64,000 bases of DNA from Daphnia carinata. Its lineage: Eukaryota > Arthropoda > Branchiopoda > Diplostraca > Daphniidae. The DNA is taken from contig NC_081337.1 of NCBI RefSeq assembly GCF_022539665.2, positions 7,230,679 through 7,294,678 on the forward strand. Reading direction: 5' to 3'. The position numbers and the translations under genes are program-made. Of the stretch, positions 1 to 10,439 are shown in pieces; position 1 is the first letter of the stretch; each line of letters starts with the position of its first letter. Below the pieces are notes generated by a model. That model had not been told where the DNA came from. It did not search any database and saw nothing but the letters and a program-made list of their open reading frames with translations.

Positions 1-44
1 ATCTGTAGAGCGAGGGGCACAAAGAAAGAAAGAAGAAAAAAGAT

Positions 45-52
45 TGACGTCA
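45..52. promoter_or_regulatory. Perfect CRE palindrome TGACGTCA
   Basis: The full consensus CREB/ATF site is present. It shares the 14-base context GATTGACGTCATCA with the site at 1115-1122, so the two look like copies of one element. It lies 2.2 kb upstream of the 7B2 start codon. Binding is inferred from consensus only. Confidence 0.45.
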
Positions 53-1114
53 TCAGCTCCTCTTTTTCTTGGCTATGGACGAACAACATGAAGGACGACT
101 CCCCCACCCCCGTCTGTGTGCTCCTCCCGCAGACTCCCCGTTCGATAGTCAGAGGACTCTTGTTTCCCTGCTAGTTCTACACGTCGTGTACAAGACCGCG
201 TATTTAGACGCTATCCTGCTCTATCGAGGAATCCGAACCACCCCACGGTCGTCGGCTCATTCATAAAACAGACTGCGCTATTGCTACTATGCAGTTGTTG
301 CATTACTCGCTAGTTTTCAACTGCTGAGTAACTGTTTCTATAATAATACCGCTATATACATGCAATCTTATATTCTTACCATGCCCTTGGTGGACGGTCT
401 CGCGTGATCGGCACGATCGATACAACAGATTTCTATTTATGGCCTTTGTGCTCTTGACTTTGATTTCGCAGAACTACTCGTCGTCCAACTGAAATTGCAC
501 ACGTTCCGCTTAGTTTGTTAATAAGTTGGATTCTACAGTTTGATAGTTAACAATTCAAAAGTCTGCATGAAAGTTAGGAAAAGAATTGAAAGGCCCAAGT
601 TGTTCACGGGGCAAACTACTGTATATACGAGAAAATGAGCCAATCTATCGCAAAACATCAGAAGAAAAGAGTCAACGTTAAATCCATACGACTTGCATAA
701 TTACGCAGTCAACTTTCTCCCCTAGTGACATGGCCAGAACTTTATCCAAAAGACTTATGGTTGGTTTCGCCTTCAAAGACTTTTCTATCCAATCCATATT
801 ATTCCGAAAACTGTATATCGATAAAGCGAATAAAATATAATGTAGTTCATCAAAATGTACATGTACTAAACGTATATATAAGTGTAGCTGAAAGCCAAGT
901 CAACTGGGAATGGGCTAGCCATTTGGAATTGTCATATTAAATATGAGGCTCTGCTTGGACGTGCGTTATGGCTTGCACCCCACGGATTTGGCCATCATTT
1001 TCTCTTAGCAGTAGCTTTGATAAGAAGAGATAAGGACAACGGTCGCGGACGTCAGAGCCCCAATGAAACTATGCTGCTGAAATGAAGCGAATAGAGAGAA
1101 TTGCGGAATCGGAT

Positions 1115-1122
1115 TGACGTCA
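1115..1122. promoter_or_regulatory. Perfect CRE palindrome TGACGTCA
   Basis: This is the second consensus CREB/ATF site upstream of 7B2, with the same flanks as the one at 45-52. It lies 1.1 kb before the 7B2 start codon. CREB control of neuroendocrine secretory genes is known in other animals; here it is only a prediction. Confidence 0.45.
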
Positions 1123-2225
1123 TCACACCCCGTTCTCGCGCAAGTCGCTATAGTTTCTTCGCTTCGTTTGTTACTCGAGCACCACGATCGATATGGGCCC
1201 TCTATACATCTAAGCTGAAAAAGAAAAGAAAAAAAAACACTTCACCCGACAATGACCTTCCACGCAGATACGATTTTCATTCACAATTCAACTGCCAATA
1301 GACGCGGCCCTTCCCGACCCTTTCCCCTATTTTCTTTGTTGTCAAAGAGAACTATGCAACTTGAGACTGTTTCAATGCAGTAAACGCTATACCACTATGG
1401 GCATAATATGCCAACACAGTTTAACTAAAGCTGTCGATTACCCAACAACGAGCAGCAATGAATGCCGTAACGACACACACACACAGAAACTTGAATGGCC
1501 ATTTGTGTTTGATCTTCATTGTTCCATGTCTCAATTCATTTTTCAGTCACAAGACTATCAGCTAAACTGCCAAATGCAATCTCTGGACAAAACTACATCG
1601 TTTAACCGTTACACATAGTATTTTCTACCTGTTTTCTTCGTTTAACATTTCACGGTATCAGTAACACCTCGACTCAGTTCTTTACATTCCTCCTTTCCTT
1701 TATGTAACTTCCGTTTTGTTGGAATAACGACTTCCGGTGGATTTAATTGGTTGTCCTTCGCCAAGGAAAGTTATTTAATTAGAAAATCCCTCTATTCAAC
1801 ATTTATTGGATCAATGGACATGCTGAGAAGAAAAAAAGAAACCTGTTCGAAGACGAATAAAATGTCAGCGCTTGCGCGAGACGTCTTTGACAACCGCGCC
1901 ACGTATGCGAGATGGAGGCGGGATAGCTGCAAGAGGAAAATGTGAGGAAACAACGAAAAATCAATATGGCCAGCAACGGAAGGGGAAGGGGCTGGATCAC
2001 GGTGACGGCGGCCATGTTGAATCGAAAGGCAAGAACCCTGTTCACGATGCACCAAGTGTATAGCCTCTAACGCGTTCTACGGCAGCACTGCAGCAGGGAT
2101 CCGAGTTGCCCATTACTTGTGTAGGTCTCTGTTACCACCGTCGTCAGTTCACTCCACCTTTGCCATTGACAACTTTTTTGTTTCCGATTGAAAAGAAGAT
2201 TAAACTATTCAACAACAACAAAACG

Positions 2226-4805
2226 ATGGCAGTGGCTACCGCAATTAGCAGGTATAATTCCTATTCCTATCTGTTTTTCATCTGCAATCTCCTTTGTTGC
2301 TTTGGCCTCTTCCAAGAGAAGAGTGGCCATGTTTTTTTTTTCTCTACCAGGTTCAACAGCGAATGCGTTTTTTGTTTACTTTAATGTCCCTTACTATGTG
2401 GGATTTTTGCTTACCATAATGGCATTATTCCAATTGAAAATCTCATTACTATTCAGGCGATCAGCAACAGGTACGGTTGTATGTTTGGTGCTGCTCAGCT
2501 CCTTCATCGCCTTGACTACGGCTTTCCGCTCTCATCAGGTAAAATTGGATGTGATATTACGTAACCACTCAAATAGAGTACTTCCTGATAAAGAATAATA
2601 TTCGATGAGCAATCTTTTGCCACGTATGGCTGTATCTAAGCTTTCCGCTATTTTTTTGCTCGTTCGCAAATGGAATTACTTTGTCTTATTATTGATAAAC
2701 TAGAATCAAGGATTTGTCTGACTTTGTGTCAACTCTGTCTTATAATTCTACTGTTTCCAACGCTGTACACGTCGCTGTAGGAAACGGTACTGTCGGATGC
2801 TTACCTACGAGGAATTATGAATCACCTTGGTGACAAAATGCTGGCCGATGCTACCGGTTCCGAAGGTTACCTCGATTATCCCCTGCCAAGGTTGTTTACT
2901 CTTCTTGCTCTTCTTTCTTGGAGCTCCATTCTTCAGATTTTCTTTAATAATCTTATTGATAAAACGAATGCTGATTGAATGATTTCTAAACCCTTCATTT
3001 CTTCTATTTTTTTTAATGCATTTCTGGATGAACTGGTCGGGCCTTTTTCAATTACGTCGACGCATACGGTTCGACAGCTACGAGGACATGATGAGTCCAT
3101 CGGTAACCAGCGAAGCGGAAAGCGAAATGAAAGAGTACGAAGAGGCTCCCGAGAGTTTGAACGAGCCTCGTGAACGTTTGGGACTTGGACTGTCTCTACG
3201 CGACCAAGAATATCTGAAGCACAGTTCGTTGTTCTCCCGTCAACAGGAAGATGATCAACCTTCATCAGGTACGTATCTCCATACACATTTTATGCTATCA
3301 ACCAATTCATTACTATAGGCATTTCATAAATGATCTCATTAAGAAAGAAGAAAGCGAAAATGTTTTTGCATACGGGATGCGAATCGTATTTTACCATCGC
3401 GTGTAATTTGATGAAAAGTTCTTGATGGCCTTAGCGAGTAGCTGCTACTTGAACTTTCAGCGTAGTCAATGCGGCTAACGAACTTGGATTTATGTGCGTC
3501 ACAACGCCCAATATAGATCACGGTTGAACAGCCGCACCGAGCACCTGCTCCATTTTTGTTTTGTCACGAACTTGTCATTACGTCATGTAAGTAAAGGTCG
3601 TATTTTTAAGTTGCAGGTGCCCCCACTGGTTCGCTTAAAATCTCTGAAACTGGTTCGACAACATCGGGATCCAGCTCGTCCGGCAAATCTGAGAATGTCC
3701 TTCCAGCATATTGCAATCCACCTAATCCATGCCCGATTGGATACACTGGTATTTAGTGGGCCTTCCATTATTCGAAAATTACGTTGATTAAACGTGTGCA
3801 TTTGATAGCTGAAGACGGATGCCTGGAGGAATTTGAAAACACAGCCGCATTCAGCCGCGAGTACCAAGCGGCCCAGGATTGCATGTGCGACACGGAACAT
3901 ATGGTTTGTAACGATATGGTCAAAAGTTGAAACCGTTGCTTAATAAACTGCGTCATTGTGTTGTAGTTTGACTGTCCAGCCTCGTCGTTGAATCATAAAA
4001 ACGACAATGCCAAAAACCGGGCCGCAGCCAACATGGTCGATACAGCCATCCGCAAAATCATGTCCGACTTCCAGGTGGGGTAACACGATTTTCTTCATTT
4101 TAATTAAGTTCCTTCTGAATGCCAGTCGAGTTGATAGGTTACCTTTGTCGTTATACCTCCTCCGTCAATGACAAATGAATGACATTTTTGTTCTGCTTCT
4201 TTTTGAACGTTACGTTACTACCTCGTTAAAGGGAGAACACAAGTCTTTGGTATCCAAGAAGTTCTTCGCTGACAAGGTAAGGACCAAAAGTAGTTTGTGC
4301 CCCAATTGCTTTCAACTGTTCTTAATTAGAATCCAAGGTTCCATTTTCAAAAGCTTTTCTTTCATTGGCTCCTTCGTATGAGTGTTGGTCTTGGGCTTGT
4401 CGATTTACTTATATCGTTCGTCCTTTTTTCTTTTTGCGTATTTTTTTTAAATTTTGACTTTGAATCACGCTGACTACAAAGTATTATGACGAACTGACGG
4501 GATTGAAAAAGCGCGCACAGGAGGCCGTTGATATGGCTGGTGCCGACTCACACTCGACAGTAAGTTTCTTTTTCTCCTAACAATAAATTTAGCCAAAGCC
4601 TTTTATTTGATAGCCTTACGCGTTTTTTGTGGACCGATACACAAACATTGTCTAGAAGTTCGATTTTAAAAGTTCTTCTGCAATTGAACTCGATATCTAT
4701 GCACTTAACATACTTTCCGTTTGTCTTACGTAGAGCGAAAATCCTTACCTGCAAGGAGACAAGCTGCCGATTGCTGCCAAGAAAGGTAACCGCGTCGGCG
4801 TCTAA
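2226..4805 (+). CDS. SCG5: Neuroendocrine protein 7B2 (secretogranin V, PC2 chaperone)
   Basis: 7B2 is a secretory-granule protein that helps proPC2 fold and, through its C-terminal peptide, inhibits the mature convertase. Ten coding exons keep frame: 2226-2251, 2457-2538, 2781-2890, 3078-3268, 3617-3748, 3809-3903, 3967-4074, 4232-4276, 4482-4559, 4734-4805, giving 312 residues. Exons 1-2 encode a signal peptide with core VVCLVLLSSFIALTTAF. The proline-rich PC2-binding core NPPNPCPIGYTAEDGC is encoded across exons 5-6, with the FSRE motif after it. The basic site LKKRA precedes the C-terminal peptide, which carries NPYLQG and the inhibitory lysine pair in PIAAKK. The start was chosen because exon 1 has a good context (ACGATGG) and splices cleanly to the signal peptide. 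The exon 3 donor and exon 4 acceptor are weak. The next gene is gremlin on the same strand. Confidence 0.9.
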
Positions 4806-6343
4806 ACAAAAGCGACGTCATCCGAACCGGCATTAGAAGAATCAGGTTCACCGATGACTTCAACTTTATCTCTCCTACATTTTGAATCGGAAATATCCTC
4901 CACTATTGGTGTTTCGCTAACGAAACAAAATACTAAGGAAAACACGGTCGTTAATGTTCCCATTTGCTATGTCAGATTTCATTCGAAATTCCAATTTGTT
5001 CAAAAGAAACACATTCGATTTGAAAACGAGTGATCTGGTTCTCTATCCTGTGTTGATTTTTTTTTCTTTGAAAGGATGAAACGCTATAGAACAGTTGATT
5101 TGTGTACTATTTACCTGTCGGTTATTGTTTGTAGTCAAATTTCTTATGTTACCATCACTTAACCTAAATTTAAACTGTTATAACGATTCATATCGCGCAA
5201 ATTGATTAACTTGCCAGACACCTTTATCGGCGCACAATTCATACGTATAGTGCAGCATTTTTCGTCTAAAAGAAAGAATCAAATATACACGTATTATGAA
5301 AATCCTCGAGCTTTCAATCACAGACGGATTAAAGGAAACCATAGTTCCTATGTGCTGAATCTCAGAAATCAAAGTACGTCAAACCGAAGCTTGTTTTCCC
5401 CTTCCGTAGGGTTAATTATCTATATCAGATCGACTGTTAATAGGAAAAGTACCTAGGAACACAACGACGAGTTCCGTATTCGGAAGATTGTGTGTCTTTC
5501 TTTTGATGTTTTGTTTTTGCATTTTTATTTTTGTCCAATACCAAGAAGAGAGCCGGACTTGCCGGCGGGTTCGCGCGAGCATGATATACCTATACACATC
5601 CTTAAACACATATTTGAGCTACGAAGCGTAGTCTGACGCAGACCGGCGCCTGTCGCCCGTCCACTTGTTCTTGTTCAGTAAATTCAATGTAGCCTACATC
5701 CACCATTTGTTCATGGTAAAAAAAAATGAAAAAGAAGAAGAATAGAAATTATAATAATAAGAAAAAACATTTTATTTTTTGTTAATGTCTGAGGTGCACA
5801 CACACATATGTACACCTCCCAACACGGTACCTAACGAATTCACCTGGGGGATACAACGACGTCCTCTCTCACACGGTTGACTCCCTCCTTCTTGTCCCCC
5901 CCCCCTCTTCACTCACTCGAGGACCCACAACAGCCCTCCCGGTCTAGACAGTAAAGGCTCTATATGTTGGCGCGACTCTTTTTCTATAGATGTTTGTGTG
6001 TTTTGTGAAGAGAGAAAGAAAGAGCATGCGGTAGCAGTGTATGGTAAAAAGAGGAAGTAGTCGATATATAGCATCTGCAGTCATACTATATAGATGTGTG
6101 TGTGTGTGTGTATATATACGCTGGTGGATCATCAGAGTGGCAAGTTCAGTTGCCAGAGCCGAAACCGCCAACCCAGTCATTCTGGTGTCCCTTACTCGGC
6201 TCCTCTACTGAAACACATTTCATTCTGTCATCATCATCATCTGTCAAGATTTAAACCCTCGTACATTTAACACTCTGCCAACCACCGACACTTGTTTATC
6301 AAGCTTTAAAGGAAAAATAATAATAATAAGAACAGCTGTATCA
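4806..6343. other. 7B2-gremlin spacer
   Basis: This is the 3' UTR of 7B2 and the gremlin 5' region. There is no coding signal. It has an A-rich stretch near 5720-5780, a short poly-C tract near 5900 and a TG/TA microsatellite at 6094-6118. A repeated TAA triplet run (6316-6330) lies just before the gremlin start. Confidence 0.5.
6094..6118. repeat. TG/TA microsatellite
   Basis: A run of TG dinucleotides passes into TA dinucleotides. It is a simple repeat in the gremlin upstream region. Confidence 0.8.
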
Positions 6344-6964
6344 ATGGTTCGGATCGTTATTCTCGTTGTGTCGCTACTTGTCGTTTGCGGGTTTGATCCA
6401 GTTGCGGGATTCAGACATCGCCGGCATCAGCATCATCGTGATGGCAGCCGCCGGACGGATCACGGGACGTCGGCAATCTTGGCGTCGGATGAAGAGAAGT
6501 TAAACGCAACCAAGACGTTACGGAATATATTACAAACGAGTCCGAAAGATGCGCTAATCGTCACCAAACGCCGGTACTTGCGAAAGGACTGGTGCCAGTC
6601 GCAGCCGCTCATCCAGCGCATCGGACAGGATCAGTGTTTGAGCGTTACCATTCTCAACCGCTTCTGTTACGGCCAGTGCAATTCGTTTTTCATCCCGAAG
6701 AATCAGCTGAAAGAAGAAGACAGTCCCGATGAAGAAACACAGGAAGGACAGGAAAGTGCGGCCGGTGGAGCCATTAGCGGAGCCGGAATCGCCGGAACGG
6801 CTAAAGCCTTCCGGTCTTGCGCCGTCTGCCAGCCGAAGAAGACCAGTTGGGTGACGGTAACTCTCAAGTGTCCCTCGCTGGTGCCCAACATCCGGCGGAG
6901 GCGCGTCCTTGTCATCAACCAGTGCCGATGCATGCAGCCAGAATCGACGTCGTCTTCGTCATAA
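6344..6964 (+). CDS. GREM1: Gremlin-like secreted BMP antagonist (DAN family cystine knot)
   Basis: Gremlins are secreted cystine-knot proteins that bind BMP ligands and block receptor signalling. This intronless frame gives 206 residues: a signal peptide (about 1-23), a basic His/Arg-rich stretch, then the DAN domain from about residue 75. The block KDWCQSQPLIQRI, the knot core NRFCYGQCNSFFIP, the CAVCQPKK block and the C-terminal QCRC follow gremlin closely. Nine cysteines are present in the domain, the number typical of gremlin. A Glu/Gly/Ala-rich insert of roughly 30 residues separates FFIP from the CAVC strand, and vertebrate gremlins lack it. An NAT sequon lies before the domain. Whether it equals GREM1 or GREM2 cannot be told; the symbol reflects the best-known homologue. 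It sits directly downstream of 7B2. Confidence 0.9.
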   Translation: MVRIVILVVSLLVVCGFDPVAGFRHRRHQHHRDGSRRTDHGTSAILASDEEKLNATKTLRNILQTSPKDALIVTKRRYLRKDWCQSQPLIQRIGQDQCLSVTILNRFCYGQCNSFFIPKNQLKEEDSPDEETQEGQESAAGGAISGAGIAGTAKAFRSCAVCQPKKTSWVTVTLKCPSLVPNIRRRRVLVINQCRCMQPESTSSSS

Positions 6965-7206
6965 ACTGTTGCAATGCACATACCCATTTTGTACTTTGAA
7001 TTCATCACACATTATATACGCCTTGTACATTCCCCATTATTCAAATGAAGCATTCACATATAACACAATTTTTTTTTACCCACATCCCCCACACCGTCCG
7101 CGTTTCAGTGACCGCTGTGTTTTTTTTTCACTTGTTTTTGTTAATGACGCTATACCGGATTTAATTGCTTTTCAGTCGTTATCTGTTTTCCAACGGATGG
7201 CTGTGT

Positions 7207-7390
7207 CATATTATATAATGGAATCTTGTATTGTAAATCACAATAATATACCAAACGATATAGTTGATTCTATTGTTTCTTGAACACATTCAGTATTCAT
7301 TTTTCCAATTTCTGGATTAACGCCCATTAGCAGTATGACCGACACTCTATTAAGTAGGGTAACCTCGTCGTCAACGACGGAGCACAAGGA
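7207..7390 (+). repeat. Dispersed repeat, left copy (direct orientation)
   Basis: The segment matches the reverse complement of 9836-10027. The best-conserved part includes ATTGTTTCTTGAACACAT, with roughly four in five bases shared over the first ~90 bp. It then weakens to a second conserved patch around CAGTATG(A/G)CCGA. No transposon protein or target-site duplication was seen. Confidence 0.7.
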
Positions 7391-9835
7391 AATAAGAAAC
7401 ATTAAACAAACAAATAAAACGAAGGCAACATAGAGCCGGAGCATTTGAAAAAGGGAATTGTGCGTGTCATGAGTCGACGGCAGGCTGCTTACATTGGCGC
7501 CATGTCGCTGCTAGTTGTAACAACTTGTCTTGTCTATAGACACAGTGATAACAATGGAGCCGTCTTTTCTCTCTCTTCTTTAGAAACGTCTTGTCTCGGC
7601 TCCTGCTCTTCGCTCCTGACATGGAGTATCTCGACGCGTTCACTCTTTTCACCTAAAACAGCGCCTTATTGAGGCGACATAAAACCTAATAAGTCATAGC
7701 TCTTTTAGAAAAAGGGAAACGGAGAGCGACAAAATTATTATACAACAGAAACGACCCAATGTCGTAATGACGTTTGTATTTTGAATAGCTAGTTTCCATT
7801 TAAACAACAACAACAAAAATGAATAAGTGAAAATATGGAAAGAAGACAAGCAGAAAACAAGAGCTGACACCAGTATAGAGCATATTGTAGCCGGTCTGGT
7901 GCCACAGTATCCATACCATGTGTGTCTCGCGGAAACGACCAACCCACACACACTCACATAAAAAATAGACGAGAGAGTAGAAAAGAAAAAAGAAAATATC
8001 TTTTTTTTTTCTAGAGAGTGGTGGCGCCGTTTCCACCTTTTTGGTTGTCGTCGTCGCGGCGCGACATGTATAACCAGCCAAAAGCCCAAAAAGCCACAAG
8101 ATTCAACGAAGAAAACTAAACAAGAAAAAGCCAAACTGAAAAAAAACAACAAAACAAATCAACACAATCTTGTTGCTTTTGTTGCTGTCCTTCTATGTTC
8201 TCTCATTCTTCGTCTGCTGATGCCCACCAGCGGTCCGCTGACATGGCGTTCTATCCGTCGCTATGTTTTACCTCTGCAAATGTGATTTTTATTCTCTTTC
8301 TATAATCCTTCTCGTTCGATACGTTCATCGCCTTTCTCCGCTGACGGCTACTCTGTTTTCTATTCGCTATCCTTTTATTGCAGCATACAAAAGTCATCAG
8401 TCATCACTCGTTCCATAAGAGTTTGATAGGTGCCTGGCTAGAAGATCGGTTCCTTTACAGCTCGTATCGCAACGGTTATCGTGGCCGTCACGGTGGCGTC
8501 ATCCGGATTGCGCAATATCAACAATATTTGCAGGCGAGACGGTTTGGCGGAATAGAATAGTAAAAAAAAAATGGAATTTTGCTCCCTGTTATTTCGCTGA
8601 AGCGCACTATTTTTTCAGCAAAAAGGAATATGAAGAATAAAAGGAAAATTACATTCTCCGGTTGCACGTCGCCATTCTCTTTTGCGATGTCGTGAATTTG
8701 AGACGTCGGGGCAAAAACGGATTTTTAAAAAAAGACGCAAAAGGGGGAAAAACGCATTAAATAAAAACTGAATAGTATGGATTCATTCCCCCCCATTTCC
8801 TATTCCTCCCCCCCCCAAAAAAAACAAAACAAAAAAATGAAAAAAGACAATCTGTGTAGAGTGCGTGTAATTTGTTTGCTTTTTATCTATACATGGCGCC
8901 TGTACTGTTCGTTGTTGCTTTCCCTTTTTCTTTCTCCGGTCTTATTTATTTTATTTTACAGTGTGCCCTTCTCTTAAGTGGAGTGCGCGCGCCATTGCTC
9001 TCAGTTTTTAAGTCTCCTTATTTTCTCTATTGTAGCACCTTCCACCATATCCTCTGTTTTTTGTTTTTTTCGTATTATGTTTAGTGCATAAACCAGCGTA
9101 TGTGGAGTGGTTGCCCTGCCATCACACAAGTCCGACCACGTACCCACTGTACTTATTTCGGTGCTCTTTACTCTCTACATAATTACCTGTATGTCTATAA
9201 ATACATAATGGATAGAGTTAGGGGAGGCGTGAGTCAAGGGTGTGGGCGCAAACAGGTTGTTTGGCTGCAAGCCTTTTTTTTTCAACTCCATTCACTTGGG
9301 AACATAAACTTGTGTGTCATTTTTTTTCCTTCTTCTAGTCTCTTGGCCACCAAAGATTCTCAGGGATTCGAGATGGGTCAGATAAAAAAGAAAAGTAAAC
9401 TCATAGTCTCCCATTAACCCACGTTCGTGCCAACTAGAAACCCCCGCAGTGAAGAGACAAATGGATCCTTACAAATATCACTGATGAGATTTAAAACGAG
9501 GAATAAAAAGCTTAGCTAGAACTTCCATACATCTAATTAATTGGTGCACTATTGATCAAAGATTTGTAGGGCACTCGCTATAAATAATTAATCGTCAAAG
9601 GCAAGCAGCGTTACATGCACTCAACAGGTTTCTTCTTTTATTATTTGGGAGGGACTAGGAGATGGGTGAATGAATCCATTTATTCCGTTTAATTTTTTTC
9701 CGGCTGTTGCGTGTTTGTTTTTTTATCGTTTCTGGTGCATTGGTAGCCAGTTTAAATCGTATTCATTGATAAACAACCCAAAATGTTTTTATTCTTTCCA
9801 GTCTGTGTTTCTTCGCTCATACCGATACGTGTGAG

Positions 9836-10027
9836 CGATGAAGTGTTCTGTTTGGCCAGTCATTGGCGAACACCTTACCCTGTTTAGCGGAGTCTCGGCC
9901 ATACTGGTAATGAAGGCCGTCAATATGAAAAGGGAATAGGATGTGTTCAAGAAACAATACATACATTGTATCATTTGATATACTATTGTGATGTACAATC
10001 CAAGACTCCATAGTATAATATAACAGC
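9836..10027 (-). repeat. Dispersed repeat, right copy (inverted orientation)
   Basis: This is the inverted partner of 7207-7390. Both copies contain a short open stretch starting ATG(A/G)CCGA that is followed by GTAA, which could be a splice donor or chance. It lies 0.4 kb before the RRP1 start. Confidence 0.7.
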
Positions 10028-10439
10028 TTTCTGAATCAACGAACATTTCTACCTGTAAATGTCATGCAAGAATTTCAACTGTTATTTTTACGTGAGCTCG
10101 AAATGTTGTATAATTAGTTTTAGAAACTCATTTCTCCTTTTTTTCATACCTATTTCGTTATACGTGAACAAAATTCGTAAAGCGATGGAATAAGAAACTG
10201 AAAAGAAATATTTTAACTCCGAAGTGATTCACGTAACCACCTTTCTGATTCCCGAAGTATTATTATGCGGAATGATTAGGTAAAACCTGTTCTATAAGCT
10301 GCTCGGATCTCTCTAGGCAGTTCGTACGCTTGGTGGCGCTGTCTAACTTTACAGTAGACCTTGGCCAAAAGGACAATATTAGGTTGCTGAAGCCTGCCAT
10401 ACTTCGTCTGCTAGATAGTAGCATCATCCCTTTGCAGTC

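Larger units (their letters stand above)
1..2225. other. 5' flank of the 7B2 gene, no gene seen
   Basis: No convincing coding exon was found; the open frames are short and lack family resemblance. The stretch holds two perfect CRE palindromes (45-52 and 1115-1122) and the region before the 7B2 start codon. It probably contains the promoter and 5' UTR of the downstream 7B2 gene, but no TATA box or start site could be fixed. Confidence 0.5.
6965..10439. other. Gremlin 3' flank and spacer to RRP1
   Basis: No gene could be supported. The stretch has many T-rich and A-rich low-complexity runs, poly-C/A tracts near 8790-8840, and two diverged inverted copies of a ~190 bp element (7207-7390 and 9836-10027). 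An open frame after a good acceptor at 8384 encodes about 58 residues ending RRFGGIE, but no start exon or homology was found. The first few hundred bases are probably the gremlin 3' UTR. Confidence 0.5.

Noticed and set aside
7470-7672. Frame with a hydrophobic N-terminus (MSRRQAAYIGAMSLLVV...)
   Set aside because: It resembles a signal anchor but turns into low-complexity Ser/Leu sequence, and no following exon was seen.
7694-8152. 152-residue open frame on the minus strand
   Set aside because: It is dominated by Phe, Ser and Leu from A/T-rich plus-strand runs, with no domain, splice context or start consensus. It looks like low-complexity chance.
8384-8560. Short frame after a perfect acceptor, ending RRFGGIE
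   Set aside because: It could be a terminal exon of a peptide gene, but no signal-peptide exon or homologue was found upstream, so it is not listed as a gene.
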